Position numbers and translations under genes: made by a program. DNA of 64,000 nucleotides from Litchfieldella rifensis (GTDB lineage: Bacteria > Pseudomonadota > Gammaproteobacteria > Pseudomonadales > Halomonadaceae): contig NZ_JBHRUG010000048.1 in NCBI RefSeq assembly GCF_042646605.1, positions 372,001 to 436,000 of the forward strand, read 5' to 3'. Positions 1 through 7,927 of the stretch are shown one piece after another; the first letter of the stretch is position 1; every line of letters starts with the position of its first letter. Under the pieces are notes generated by a model. That model had not been told where the DNA came from. It saw nothing but the letters and a program-made list of their open reading frames with translations, and ran no database searches.

Positions 1-1
1 A

Positions 2-79
2 GCCACGGAGCGGGAATCGATGGCGGAAAAGATGAACGAAGACACATCGGCTCTGGAGTCTGAACGTCACCTGTCTTGA
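2..79 (+). CDS. Possible 3' end of a gene entering from the left
   Basis: Twenty-five codons are open from the left edge of the window to a TGA at 77-79, and the codon choice (GCC, GAG, GAA, GAC, CTG) looks like that of neighbouring genes. The encoded tail is very polar, rich in Glu, Ser and Met. The product cannot be recognised from so short a piece and it may simply be an open frame by chance. If real, the gene is convergent with the flavoprotein gene that ends at 98. Confidence 0.25.
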   Translation, partial: ATERESMAEKMNEDTSALESERHLS

Positions 80-97
80 ATGCCTGCCACCCAGCGT

Positions 98-847
98 TCA
101 AGGACGCCATCTCGCGGGGTGCTCCGCCTTGAGCACCCCGTGTTCGTCCCAGTCGTCCCAGCCGGTGAAGGGGATCGGCGTTTCGTCTTCCAGACTTTCC
201 AGCCGCCGTGCCCAGTTGGCCTTGTCAGCCTCGAGTTGAGCCCGGAAGCTCTCTTCCTCTTGGTAGTTGAGCCCGCCGCCTTGCACACCATAAGTGATAT
301 GTGGCGCTATCACGTCCATGCCCAGGTAGTAGAGCGAGCAATGGATCGGCCACATCAGCGACACGATATGGCCGCTGCGCCCATGCAGTGAGAAGGTCGG
401 CTCCGGTGCGCCGGTGGTCACCGAGCAGATTACCCGCTTGCCGGGGAAGCGGCCGCGATCGTAGCGCATGCTTCCGCTGTAGATTCCGCCATAGACGAAG
501 ATCCGGTCGAACCACCCCTTTAGCATGGCGGGCTGGGCATGCCACCACAGGGGAAACTGCAGGATCACCAGGTCCGCCCGCTCCAGGCGCGCGATTTCGC
601 GCTGTACATCGGCGGGGAGGGTGCCGGAGTCGAAGGCGTGTCGTTGTTCCGTCAGCGGCGCGAAAGTGTCGGCGTTGGCTCTCTCGGAAAAATGCCTCGG
701 GTGCTCCACCGGGTCGAAACCTTCGGCGTAGAGATCGGATATCTCCACCTGGTGGCCAAGCCGTTGCAGGGTTTCCACCGCCACGTCTTTCAGGGCGCCG
801 TTGAAGGAGAGCGGCTCGGGGTGGCAATAGACGATCAGGATATCCAT
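98..847 (-). CDS. NAD(P)H dehydrogenase (quinone)-like flavoprotein
   Basis: A 249-residue protein of the flavodoxin-2 / NQO1-KefF-MdaB family, soluble FMN or FAD proteins that reduce quinones with NAD(P)H. The N-terminus (MDILIVYCHPEPLSFNG) is the first beta strand and the phosphate-binding loop. Around residues 105-120 lies the family segment LVILQFPLWWHAQPAMLKG, followed by W-F-D-R-I-F and a Gly-rich YGGIYSG loop. The start at 847 is chosen because the fold begins directly there; an in-frame upstream start at 880 would add eleven residues without homology. The gene is divergent from a LysR regulator at 939, a common arrangement for redox-stress flavoproteins, so that regulator is its likely controller. 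The quinone or electrophile substrate is unknown. Confidence 0.8.
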   Translation of the reverse strand: MDILIVYCHPEPLSFNGALKDVAVETLQRLGHQVEISDLYAEGFDPVEHPRHFSERANADTFAPLTEQRHAFDSGTLPADVQREIARLERADLVILQFPLWWHAQPAMLKGWFDRIFVYGGIYSGSMRYDRGRFPGKRVICSVTTGAPEPTFSLHGRSGHIVSLMWPIHCSLYYLGMDVIAPHITYGVQGGGLNYQEEESFRAQLEADKANWARRLESLEDETPIPFTGWDDWDEHGVLKAEHPARWRP

Positions 848-890
848 GTCGGGGCCTCGCGTGGTTTCTGTGATGGACACTCAGGCTAGA

Positions 891-903
891 CTTTGCAACA
901 AAG
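891..903. promoter_or_regulatory. Inverted repeat between divergent flavoprotein and LysR genes
   Basis: CTTTG-CAA-CAAAG is a perfect 5-bp-arm inverted repeat of the T-N11-A type that LysR proteins often bind. It lies in the 91-bp gap between the two divergent start codons (847 and 939). That it is the operator of the adjacent regulator is inference. Confidence 0.35.
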
Positions 904-938
904 AACCGACATTCCCCATCAGCAACAACGAGCTTTGC

Positions 939-1826
939 ATGAATGAACAGAAGATCCAGTGGGAAGACCTCCGGGTAGTCCTGGCCATCGCCGAGACCGG
1001 CTCGCTGTCGGGAGCGGGGCGCAAGCTCGACCTGAGTCATGCCACGGTATTCCGCCGCCTGGGCGACATCGAGCGACGCCTGGGGGTCAGCCTGTTCGAG
1101 CGCTCGCGTCGCGGCTACGCGCCGACGCCGGCGGGGGAGGACCTGGCCGCTACCGCCGGGCGCATCGAGGTCGAAGTGCTGGGTGCCGAGCGTCGCGTGG
1201 TGGGGCGCGATCTCAAGCTATCGGGGACGGTACGGGTCACGACCACGGATACCCTGCTGATGGGGCTGTTGTCATCGATTTTCGCCGACTTCCGCCACGC
1301 CCATCCGGAGATCGTGCTGGAAGTCGCCGTGTCCAATCAGCTATTCAATCTCTCCAAGCGTGATGCCGACATCGCGGTCCGACCCTCGGCGGCGCCCCCC
1401 GAGATGCTGGTCGGCCGGCGAATCGGGCAAATCACCCAAGCGGTCTATGGCCATGCCGGCCGCCATGGCTCGCGGACTATGGTGCCCGATCTTGCCAGTG
1501 CCGACTGGGTGGGGCCGGATGCGCATCTTGGCTATGCGGCGCTGGAAACCTGGATGGCGGACGCCGGCGTGGACGCCCGCTGCCATTATCGGGTGGATAG
1601 CATGCTCGGCCTGTACCAGGCAGTGCGTGACGGCATGGGGCTGGCGGTGTTGCCCTGCTACCTCGCCGATGCCGACGAGGCGCTGGTGCGGGTCAACGCC
1701 CCCCTCCCGGAGCTTGCCACCGATCTGTGGCTACTGACCCATCCCGACCTGCGGCGGGTCGCCCGCATTCGCGCCTTCATGGATTTCGTCGCCGAGGGGG
1801 TCAGGGTACGGGATGACATTCGGTAA
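939..1826 (+). CDS. LysR-family transcriptional regulator
   Basis: A 295-residue LysR protein. The winged helix-turn-helix covers about residues 7-66 (DLRVVLAIAETGSLSGAGRK, then HATVFRRLGDIERRLG and LFERSRRG), and a periplasmic-binding-protein-like effector domain begins near residue 90. ATG 939 is preferred over the upstream frame start at 846 because the HTH begins seven residues later and the upstream extension runs back through the neighbour's start. It is divergent from the quinone reductase-like gene and probably regulates it and itself. The effector is unknown. The C-terminal domain is intact. Confidence 0.85.
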   Translation: MNEQKIQWEDLRVVLAIAETGSLSGAGRKLDLSHATVFRRLGDIERRLGVSLFERSRRGYAPTPAGEDLAATAGRIEVEVLGAERRVVGRDLKLSGTVRVTTTDTLLMGLLSSIFADFRHAHPEIVLEVAVSNQLFNLSKRDADIAVRPSAAPPEMLVGRRIGQITQAVYGHAGRHGSRTMVPDLASADWVGPDAHLGYAALETWMADAGVDARCHYRVDSMLGLYQAVRDGMGLAVLPCYLADADEALVRVNAPLPELATDLWLLTHPDLRRVARIRAFMDFVAEGVRVRDDIR

Positions 1827-1881
1827 CGTCAGGGGGTAGATTGGGAAAGCTGGATTTCAACACGCCATCCGGAGATGAGCC

Positions 1882-2457
1882 TTGGCTGTCTGTGTAAGTA
1901 ATGACCACATCGTCTCGTTTGATGACGAGCAACTCGTGCTCGTCGACAGCGACGATCGCGAGATTGGCTTTTGCTCTAAATCCGAGGTGCACAAGGGTGA
2001 GGGCCAGCTACATCGGGCGTTTTCACTCTTCGTGTTCAATTCATCGGGGGAGCTCATTATCCAGAAGCGTGCGGCGAACAAGCAGCTATGGCCGGGTTAC
2101 TGGTCAAACACTTGCTGCAGCCACCCTCGTCGTGGAGAAAGCATGGATGTGGCCATACAGCGGCGCTTGCGCGAGGAGATCGGCATTCACGCCTCGTTGA
2201 CGTTCTTGTTCAAATTCCAGTACCAGGCAAGGTTCGGCGTTGTCGGGGCCGAGAATGAACTGTGCTGGGTATATGTCGGTTGCAGTGATGATGTACCCCA
2301 TGCCAATGTCAGCGAAGTGTCCGGAATCCGGTATCTGGCACCGAGGAAGTTGGATAAGGAAATGAACGATGATCCGGACAAGTTTTCGCCCTGGTTCAAG
2401 TTGGAATGGATGCGAATAAGGCGCGATTACCCTGACCTGATGGCAGGCGGGAAATAA
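1882..2457 (+). CDS. idi: Isopentenyl-diphosphate delta-isomerase, type I
   Basis: A 191-residue Nudix-fold enzyme that interconverts isopentenyl and dimethylallyl diphosphate in the cytoplasm. Family landmarks are visible: QKRAANKQLWPGYWSNTCCSH carries the catalytic Cys and metal His, RRGESMDVAIQRRLREEIG is the Nudix helix, and ENELCWVY carries the catalytic Glu pair. Translation must start at TTG 1882: an in-frame TGA lies at 1876-1878, no ATG or GTG occurs before the conserved region, and GGAG at 1871-1874 is well placed. The gene stands alone, 55 bp after the LysR gene and away from any carotenoid or isoprenoid cluster. In a bacterium using the MEP pathway the enzyme balances the C5 pool rather than being essential. 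Confidence 0.9.
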   Translation: MAVCVSNDHIVSFDDEQLVLVDSDDREIGFCSKSEVHKGEGQLHRAFSLFVFNSSGELIIQKRAANKQLWPGYWSNTCCSHPRRGESMDVAIQRRLREEIGIHASLTFLFKFQYQARFGVVGAENELCWVYVGCSDDVPHANVSEVSGIRYLAPRKLDKEMNDDPDKFSPWFKLEWMRIRRDYPDLMAGGK

Positions 2458-2476
2458 ATCATGCTCTTACAAAGAA

Positions 2477-2501
2477 GTCGCTGAGAGCATTTCTCAGCGA
2501 C
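2477..2501. terminator. Bidirectional terminator between idi and the VOC gene
   Basis: A perfect 10-bp stem (GTCGCTGAGA / TCTCAGCGAC) with loop GCATT. Read on the minus strand it is followed by a T-rich tract (TTCTTTGT), so it should terminate the VOC gene well. On the plus strand it can fold behind idi but lacks a T run. Confidence 0.7.
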
Positions 2502-2523
2502 CGGCTGTCAGAGGCATACCGTC

Positions 2524-2952
2524 CTATTCCTCGACTTCCCAGGCGGGATTCCAGGCCACTTCCCATAAGTGCCCGTCGGGGTCCTGGAAATAGCCGGCAT
2601 AGCCGCCCCAGAAGGTCTCGTGAGCGGGCTTGGTGATCGTGGCACCGGCACTCTTCGCCTGTTCCATCACATCATCGACGTCTTCCCGGGAAGTGACGTT
2701 GTGCGCCAAGGTGAACTCGGTCGCGCTCGCTGCGCCCATTGGCAGATCCGCATCATTGGCGATACAACGGCGCGGCCATAGCCCCAGCTTCAGGCCTCCT
2801 TGCAGGTCGAAGAAGGCCACGGCGCCATCACCTTCCTCGAACTCCTCGCCGACGATACCTTGCGATTCCAGGCCGAGACCATCGCGATAGAAGCGCAGCG
2901 CGCGTTCCAGATCGTCGACCCCCAGCGTGATAAGCGTGAGACGTGGTTGCAT
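2524..2952 (-). CDS. VOC (glyoxalase/bleomycin-resistance) family protein
   Basis: A 142-residue protein of the vicinal-oxygen-chelate superfamily with two beta-alpha-beta-beta-beta modules. Module one holds LTLITLGVDDLERALRFYRD, and module two ends in GYAGYFQDPDGHLWEVAWNP, where the final Glu is the usual metal ligand. ATG 2952 is used because the domain begins there; a 16-residue upstream extension is Pro/Arg-rich and not conserved. Members act as lyases, dioxygenases or antibiotic-binding proteins, and nothing here shows which. The gene is monocistronic, with a strong terminator after it. Confidence 0.8.
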   Translation of the reverse strand: MQPRLTLITLGVDDLERALRFYRDGLGLESQGIVGEEFEEGDGAVAFFDLQGGLKLGLWPRRCIANDADLPMGAASATEFTLAHNVTSREDVDDVMEQAKSAGATITKPAHETFWGGYAGYFQDPDGHLWEVAWNPAWEVEE

Positions 2953-3130
2953 GGGTACTCTTCTTCGCGGTTGGGGAGGTGGTATTTCAAGATAGATCAA
3001 ATTGCCGCATGGCGTAGCGGCTGGAGCAAGCCGTCGACTCGCTTATCGGGTTACGAGAACCTACCGGTGTAGCGACAGGAGTTCTCCTTCGACATCATGT
3101 CCCTACCATGGTCGCGTGGAGAACAGCGGT

Positions 3131-3892
3131 TCACGTATCGTACTCATCGTGACGGCGGTTCCAGATGTATGGCGCCGTCTGGGGCCAGCCCTCGGGCGAG
3201 TCCTCCCAAGTCTCCTGGCGACCGTACGGGGTCAGGTCCAGATAGGTCCAGTGGCTGCCCAGGTATTCGACGCCGCGCTTCCCGGTGAAATACGTCCTGT
3301 AGATATCGTTACCGTTGCGCAGGAAAACGCTCACGCCATGCTTCTCTCCGCGGTCGGCGGCAGGGTCGTTCCTGTCGCCTATCGTGACGCCCATGTCGAG
3401 GTTGAAGTCGCTGCCGTTTGAGGAATACCAGGGTAGATGCCTCCATCCCATGCGTGCCTTGTAGCGTTCCAGCTTGGCCAGTGGGGCACGCGATACCATG
3501 ACAAACGACGTATTGCGAGCATGCAGGTGGGCGGGGTGGGTCATGGCATCGGCGACCCAGGAGCAGCCGTCGCAACCGGCTTCCCAGTCGGGTCCGAACA
3601 TGAAGTGATAAACGATCAATTGCCGGCGCCCTTCGAAAAGATCGAGTAGGGTCACCGCGCCTGATGGCCCTTCGAAGACGTACGCCTTCTCCACCTTCAC
3701 CATCGGTAGCCGACGGCGTTCCGCGTTCAATCTGTCATGAGCGCGGGTCAGCGCCTTCTCCTTGGCGATCTGTTGATCTAGTGCGGCCTGCCACTCATCC
3801 ATCGAGACGATAGGGGGCAGGGGATTGCGAGAATTGTTCACTGCGGATTTCTCCGGAATAAGCGAGTCGGTATTCAGCTTTGCGAAAGTCAC
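3131..3892 (-). CDS. DUF899 family thioredoxin-fold protein
   Basis: A 253-residue member of the DUF899 group of thioredoxin-like proteins. The N-terminal helix (MDEWQAALDQQIAKEKALTR) is followed by LLDLFEGRRQLIVYHFMFGP, a Cys pair in GCDGCSWVAD, and a C-terminal YLDLTPYGRQE segment that is typical of the family. The Cys pair (C-x-x-C) is intact. The function of the family is not established; a redox role is only suggested by the fold. It is the last gene of the ArsR-SRPBCC-VOC-DUF899 set, three bases after the preceding stop, so it is clearly co-transcribed. DUF899 proteins often occur with ArsR/SRPBCC genes. Confidence 0.8.
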   Translation of the reverse strand: MTFAKLNTDSLIPEKSAVNNSRNPLPPIVSMDEWQAALDQQIAKEKALTRAHDRLNAERRRLPMVKVEKAYVFEGPSGAVTLLDLFEGRRQLIVYHFMFGPDWEAGCDGCSWVADAMTHPAHLHARNTSFVMVSRAPLAKLERYKARMGWRHLPWYSSNGSDFNLDMGVTIGDRNDPAADRGEKHGVSVFLRNGNDIYRTYFTGKRGVEYLGSHWTYLDLTPYGRQETWEDSPEGWPQTAPYIWNRRHDEYDT

Positions 3893-3895
3893 GTT

Positions 3896-4291
3896 TCAGG
3901 CCAGATTGAGTTGCCACGAAACGCCAAAGCGGTCGTTGACCCAGCCGAACCTGGTGCTGAAGCCGTAGTCGTCGAGTGGCATCAACACTTCACCATCCGC
4001 CGACAATCGTTCGAAAGCCTCGTCCAGTTCGGACTCGCTCTCGCACTCGACGAACAGCGACATCGATGGGGTAAACGTGAAGTCGTGTCTCACCGGACTG
4101 TCGATGCACAGGAACTGCCGGCCGCTCAGGGTGAACTCGGCGAGCTTGACGCTGCCTTCCGCTCCTGGCTCGTCAGGGCCATAACGTTCCATTTGGATGA
4201 TCTCGGAGTCGGCGAATAGGGAGACATAGAACGTCATGGCCTCCTCGGCGACCCCATCGAACATCAGGTGCGTCGTGACGTGATGTGCCAT
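3896..4291 (-). CDS. VOC family protein, PhnB / 3-demethylubiquinone methyltransferase-like
   Basis: A 131-residue PhnB-type VOC protein. It opens with HVTTHLMFDGVAEEAMTFY and shows the FTLSGRQFLCIDSP strand, a FTPSMSLFVECES strand and a terminal DRFGVSWQLN that mark the PhnB subgroup. A long in-frame upstream extension is antisense-like and unsupported, so ATG 4291 is chosen; this overlaps the SRPBCC stop by 28 bp, consistent with translational coupling. The 3-demethylubiquinone name is inherited from a Pfam label and is not evidence for that activity. Third gene of the ArsR-led operon. Confidence 0.8.
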   Translation of the reverse strand: MAHHVTTHLMFDGVAEEAMTFYVSLFADSEIIQMERYGPDEPGAEGSVKLAEFTLSGRQFLCIDSPVRHDFTFTPSMSLFVECESESELDEAFERLSADGEVLMPLDDYGFSTRFGWVNDRFGVSWQLNLA

Positions 4292-4815
4292 CGGTAGTCC
4301 TCCTCCATTCGTTCGAACAACGGCCAGAAGGGCGGTGGTGTGCGGCCCTCCAATACCTCGACCAGAATGGCGAGATGGGTGTGCCAACCTCCGGCCACGT
4401 CGACCAGGGTATCGATGTCGCCCAGCCGGCGATGGGTCAGTACCAGTCGCACAAGGTCGCCTTCCTTGCTGAGCTCGAAGGTCACCTCGGAAGGGGCTTC
4501 GTTGCCGCCACCCCAACTCAGGGCCAGTAGATGGGGTGGTTCGTAACGCAGGATTTCGTGCTGAGTGGTACAGCCGTCCTCGAACTCGCGAAAGCGCTCC
4601 GGTGCGGGGGCCTGGTGCGGTGACAGGCTGGCATGGTCGAAATGCAGGGCGAAGGTACTACCCGGTCGAGGCTCCATGTCGCCGGCAGCAAGCCATTGGG
4701 CTCGCTTGTCGGATTCGGTGAGATAGGCCCAGACCCGCTCGATGGGGCCGGGCAGCAGGCGCTCGAAACGGATTGAAGTCGAGTCGAGCAGTTGACCATG
4801 TTCATCGCTCTCCAT
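4264..4815 (-). CDS. SRPBCC (AHSA1-like) ligand-binding protein
   Basis: A 183-residue START/SRPBCC-fold protein of the AHSA1 group. Landmarks are IRFERLLPGPIERVWAYLTE, DKRAQWLAAGDME, FALHFDH, LLALSWGGGN and a closing helix with GGWHTHLAILVEVLEG. These proteins have a deep hydrophobic pocket, and many are encoded just behind an ArsR repressor, as here (11 bp after the ArsR stop). The physiological ligand is unknown. It overlaps the downstream VOC gene by 28 bp. Confidence 0.85.
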   Translation of the reverse strand: MESDEHGQLLDSTSIRFERLLPGPIERVWAYLTESDKRAQWLAAGDMEPRPGSTFALHFDHASLSPHQAPAPERFREFEDGCTTQHEILRYEPPHLLALSWGGGNEAPSEVTFELSKEGDLVRLVLTHRRLGDIDTLVDVAGGWHTHLAILVEVLEGRTPPPFWPLFERMEEDYRWHITSRRT

Positions 4816-4826
4816 GATTGCCCCCT

Positions 4827-5177
4827 TTATTTTTCATGGCTTTGACTGGCATCTTCAGCCCTTAGGGCATCCTCCAGGGCATCCAGGCGCTTGCTCCAGC
4901 AGCTTTCGTAGAAGCGTAGCCATTCATCTGCCGCGGCAAGCGGGTCTGGATTGAGTTGGCAAAAATGAGCTCGACCCTCCACACGGCGATGGATCAGGCC
5001 TGCCTGTTCCAGCACGCGCACATGCTTGGACACCGCCGCGAACGACATCGAGAAGGGCGAGGCCAACTCGCCGATCTTGCGCTCGCCTGAGGTGAGGCTC
5101 TTGAGCATTGCCCTTCGGGTCGGGTCGGCCAGGGCGTGGAAGATCCGGTCCAGGACCATCGTCTGTTGTTCAACCAT
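4827..5177 (-). CDS. ArsR-family winged-helix repressor
   Basis: A 116-residue ArsR/SmtB-fold regulator: LDRIFHALADPTRRAMLKSL, GERKIGELA, then the recognition helix FAAVSKHVRVLEQAGLI and the wing HRRVEGRAHFCQL. The metal-binding Cys motif (ELCVCDL) of arsenic or cadmium sensors is absent, so this belongs to the metal-independent subgroup linked with SRPBCC proteins. It heads a four-gene operon running to 3131. A palindrome covers its own start codon, which implies autorepression. Confidence 0.87.
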   Translation of the reverse strand: MVEQQTMVLDRIFHALADPTRRAMLKSLTSGERKIGELASPFSMSFAAVSKHVRVLEQAGLIHRRVEGRAHFCQLNPDPLAAADEWLRFYESCWSKRLDALEDALRAEDASQSHEK

Positions 5178-5224
5178 ATGGTTTAGATAGAAGAGGGAAG
5201 ATAGTCTGTCAACCGTTCGGTTGA
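5172..5224. promoter_or_regulatory. Paired CAACC-N4-GGTT operators of the ArsR operon
   Basis: Two inverted repeats share the form CAACC-N4-GGTT: AACCATATGGTT at 5172-5183, which includes the arsR start codon, and TCAACCG-TT-CGGTTGA at 5209-5224. Their centres are 39 bp apart, and similar palindromes are known for ArsR proteins paired with SRPBCC genes. A third, GC-rich repeat (GGGGTC-ATTTC-GACCCC, 5235-5251) lies further up. Binding is inferred from symmetry and position. Confidence 0.6.
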
Positions 5225-5296
5225 ATATTGGTTTGGGGTCATTTCGACCCCGATAAGGGGTAGCATCGGTGTGAGGATACCGACCGGGACAACACG

Positions 5297-5962
5297 ATGA
5301 TCCGACTCCATCACAGTGTCAGCGCGCGTTCCTTTCGTCCCCTATGGATGTTCGAGGAGTTGGGGCTGCCCTACGAACTGGTGATGCACCCTTTCCCGCC
5401 CCGAGTGCACGACGAAGCCTTCCTGGAGATCAATCCACTGGGTACGGTGCCGGCCCTGTTCGATGGCGAGGTGCGCATGACCGAGTCCTCGGCCATCTGC
5501 CAGTACCTCGCCTCGCGCCATCCCGAGGCTGGCCTGGAGGTGGGCCCTGATGAGCCGGCCTACGCCGACTATCTCAACTTCCTGCACTTCGGCGAGGCCA
5601 CCCTGACCGTCCCCCAGACCCTGGTACTGCGCTACGGACACTTCGAGCCGCCCGAGCGTCGACAGCCTCAGGTGGTGGAGGACTACGCCCGCTGGTTCCT
5701 CTCCCGGCTGCGTACCCTGGAACCGCGGCTGGCAAGCGAGCCCTTCATCTGCGCCGGCCGCTTCACCGCCGCCGACGTCTCGGTGGGCTATGCGCTGATG
5801 CTGGCGAGCCATATCGGCCTGAGTGAGCGCTTCAAGCCCGCCGCGGCCGACTACTGGCGGCGCCTGCAGGGGCGGGAGGCCTTCCAGCGCGCCCTGACCG
5901 CCCAGCATGACGCGGCCTTGGAACAAGGCGTCTCGCCGAAACCGGCGATGGAGATAGGGTAA
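5297..5962 (+). CDS. Glutathione S-transferase family protein
   Basis: A 221-residue GST. The N-terminal thioredoxin domain reads IRLHHSVSARSFRPLWMFEE, with the cis-Pro segment NPLGTVPALFDGEVRMTESSAICQYL (the E-S pair binds the glutathione gamma-glutamyl group). The helical C-terminal domain has the FTAADVSVGYAL N-capping motif. The active-site region has Ser-Ala-Arg-Ser in place of a clear catalytic Tyr, as in beta/nu-like bacterial GSTs. It is divergent from the ArsR operon and may share that control region. The substrate is unknown. Confidence 0.85.
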   Translation: MIRLHHSVSARSFRPLWMFEELGLPYELVMHPFPPRVHDEAFLEINPLGTVPALFDGEVRMTESSAICQYLASRHPEAGLEVGPDEPAYADYLNFLHFGEATLTVPQTLVLRYGHFEPPERRQPQVVEDYARWFLSRLRTLEPRLASEPFICAGRFTAADVSVGYALMLASHIGLSERFKPAAADYWRRLQGREAFQRALTAQHDAALEQGVSPKPAMEIG

Positions 5963-6009
5963 AGCGTAGAGTGGCTTGGAGGGGGAGAAGCAGGCTATCC
6001 GGGGTGGCT

Positions 6010-6861
6010 TTACCGATTCCGGATCAGATCGCATGCCCAGGGCAGCGCTTCCGGGTATTCGTCGCCGTCCAGAATGAACTCCTGGCCCCGCGCCGCCGCA
6101 GTCAATTCCGTGTGATCGGTGTGCTGCCGCCAGCGCTGCCGGTTGGCGTGATAGGTCAGGGGCGTGCGGCCATCGACCGGATAGCACCAGCTGGGAAGCC
6201 GCCAGGTGGAAGTCTTGGTTGCGTGGGGCGCGGTCAGCTGCCGGCTCGGCGAGAAATGGGGGAAGACACCGGCGCCCGGCAGCGTTTCGTTCAGCCCGTC
6301 GATGCGTAGCTGGCGGCTCGCCAGGTAGAGCACGTTGTTGGGATCGCCCTGCCGCTGAAAGTGAGGGTGATAGGCTGCCCAGTCATGGTCGCCGGATTGA
6401 GCCTCGTCCACTGCCAACATCTCTGCCACCTGCATCCAGCCCCAGATGACGTGGCAGGGTCGGGCGTCAGGTGTCCAGCGCCAGCTGCCATGGTGATGTT
6501 CGACACGCCGGAAGCGCCCGAAGAACAGGAAGAGATCCCCCGGGCCGACCCGGTGGTTGCGCAGGTGCCCCTGGGCCTGTCCGATCTGGCCGAAGATCGG
6601 TCGCCAGCCCGGCTTCCGGAGTAGCATGTTGCCTGTCAGGTCGGGATCGAGGTGAGCGCGATCGTCGGGCGCCACCTTGCCCTTGGTGAGCTGGTTGACC
6701 AGATCGCCAAGCGAGCTCCCATCATAGGTGATATCGCGGTAGCGGATACCCGATTTCCCGTCTGGAATGGGCAGGGCAAGCATGCGGCCATCGGCAAAGA
6801 TGGGGCTGGGCACGCCCCCGGCGGAGGAGTCGAAGCCCTTGCGGCTAAGGATCAGTTTCAT
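6010..6861 (-). CDS. Nucleotide modification associated domain 3 (Nmad3) protein
   Basis: A 283-residue protein matching the Nmad3 family from end to end: MKLILSRKGFDSSAGGVPSP, DGRMLALPIPD, AHLDPDL, RKPGWRPIFGQIGQAQGHLR, VGPGDLFLFFGRFR and the late PSWCYP and LTYHANRQRW segments. Nmad domains were named in comparative genomics for their link to hypermodified nucleotides in phages and bacteria; their biochemistry is not settled to my knowledge. No modification enzyme, restriction gene or phage gene lies nearby, so this copy is an orphan. It sits 41 bp after the endonuclease IV gene on the same strand, which may hint at a DNA-maintenance role or be chance. Confidence 0.75.
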   Translation of the reverse strand: MKLILSRKGFDSSAGGVPSPIFADGRMLALPIPDGKSGIRYRDITYDGSSLGDLVNQLTKGKVAPDDRAHLDPDLTGNMLLRKPGWRPIFGQIGQAQGHLRNHRVGPGDLFLFFGRFRRVEHHHGSWRWTPDARPCHVIWGWMQVAEMLAVDEAQSGDHDWAAYHPHFQRQGDPNNVLYLASRQLRIDGLNETLPGAGVFPHFSPSRQLTAPHATKTSTWRLPSWCYPVDGRTPLTYHANRQRWRQHTDHTELTAAARGQEFILDGDEYPEALPWACDLIRNR

Positions 6862-6902
6862 CCCGTTTCCTGTGGCCGTACCTAACGAATATTAGAATCA
6901 GT

Positions 6903-7760
6903 TTAGTCGCCAGCCGCATCGAGCTGCTGGGCTCTCAACCAGGCAATCTCCTCCGCCCAGATCGCCGGCTCGATGGTCTCCAGCACCATGGGAATATCGT
7001 CGATGCGCGGGTCGCGCATGATGGTGGTAAAGGCGTCGAGGCCGATATTGCCTTGACCCAGGCTGTGGTGGCGGTCGACGCGGCTGGCGAACCCGCTCTT
7101 GGCGTCGTTGAGGTGCATCCCCTGCAGATAGCCGAAACCGACCACGTTATCGAATTCGTTCAGTGTGGCGATACAGGCCTCCGGCGTACGCAGATCGTAG
7201 CCAGCGGCAAAGGCGTGGCAGGTATCGATACACACCCCGACCCGTGACTTGTCGTCGACCTGCTCGATGATCTCGGCCAGGTGCTCGAAGCGCCAGCCCA
7301 GGTTACTGCCCTGGCCAGCGGTATTCTCGATCACCGCCGTGACGCCCTGGGTGCGCGAGAGGACTTCGTTGATGGAATCGGCGATGCGGGTCAGGCACTC
7401 GCTTTCGCTGATCTTGTTCAGGTGGCTGCCGGGGTGGAAGTTGAGCAGGGTGAGGCCCAACTGCTCGCAGCGTTGCATCTCGTCGAGAAAAGCCTCCCGT
7501 GATTTCTGCAGCCCCGCAGCATCCGGATGGCCGAGATTGATCAGGTAGCTGTCGTGGGGAAGGATTTGCCCCGGTGCGAAGCCATGCTTCTGGCAGGTGT
7601 TGCGGAAGGCCGCGATGATGTCATCCGTCAGCGGCTTGGCGCGCCACTGACGCTGATTCTTGGTGAACAGCGCGAGAGCGTCGGCCCCGAGTTCGACAGC
7701 GCGCAACACGGCCTGATCGGGGCCGCCGGCGGCACTGACATGGGCTCCGAGATATTTCAT
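6903..7760 (-). CDS. nfo: Deoxyribonuclease IV (AP endonuclease IV)
   Basis: A 285-residue TIM-barrel AP endonuclease with three zinc sites, which cuts 5' to abasic sites in base-excision repair. Signature segments are present: KYLGAHVSAAGG at the start, VIENTAGQGSNLG, GVCIDTCHAFAAGYD and HLNDAKSGFASRVDRHHSLG, which carry the His, Glu and Asp metal ligands. ATG 7760 is chosen because the barrel begins there; an upstream GTG/ATG extension of ten residues is not conserved. Length matches the family. It is probably co-transcribed with the Nmad3 gene that follows. Confidence 0.93.
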   Translation of the reverse strand: MKYLGAHVSAAGGPDQAVLRAVELGADALALFTKNQRQWRAKPLTDDIIAAFRNTCQKHGFAPGQILPHDSYLINLGHPDAAGLQKSREAFLDEMQRCEQLGLTLLNFHPGSHLNKISESECLTRIADSINEVLSRTQGVTAVIENTAGQGSNLGWRFEHLAEIIEQVDDKSRVGVCIDTCHAFAAGYDLRTPEACIATLNEFDNVVGFGYLQGMHLNDAKSGFASRVDRHHSLGQGNIGLDAFTTIMRDPRIDDIPMVLETIEPAIWAEEIAWLRAQQLDAAGD

Positions 7761-7927
7761 GGAGACGCTCCTCCAATCACGTTCACACACTGCCTTGAGG
7801 TCTGCCAGGCATTTTCGGCATCACGCTAGCCTAGCGTCATCACATGGCCGATGCACCAGTCTCGAGGCTAGATCTTCCAGGGCAACGGTGGTGGTAGCAG
7901 CCGCCCCGGTACTGGGGAATCAATTGT

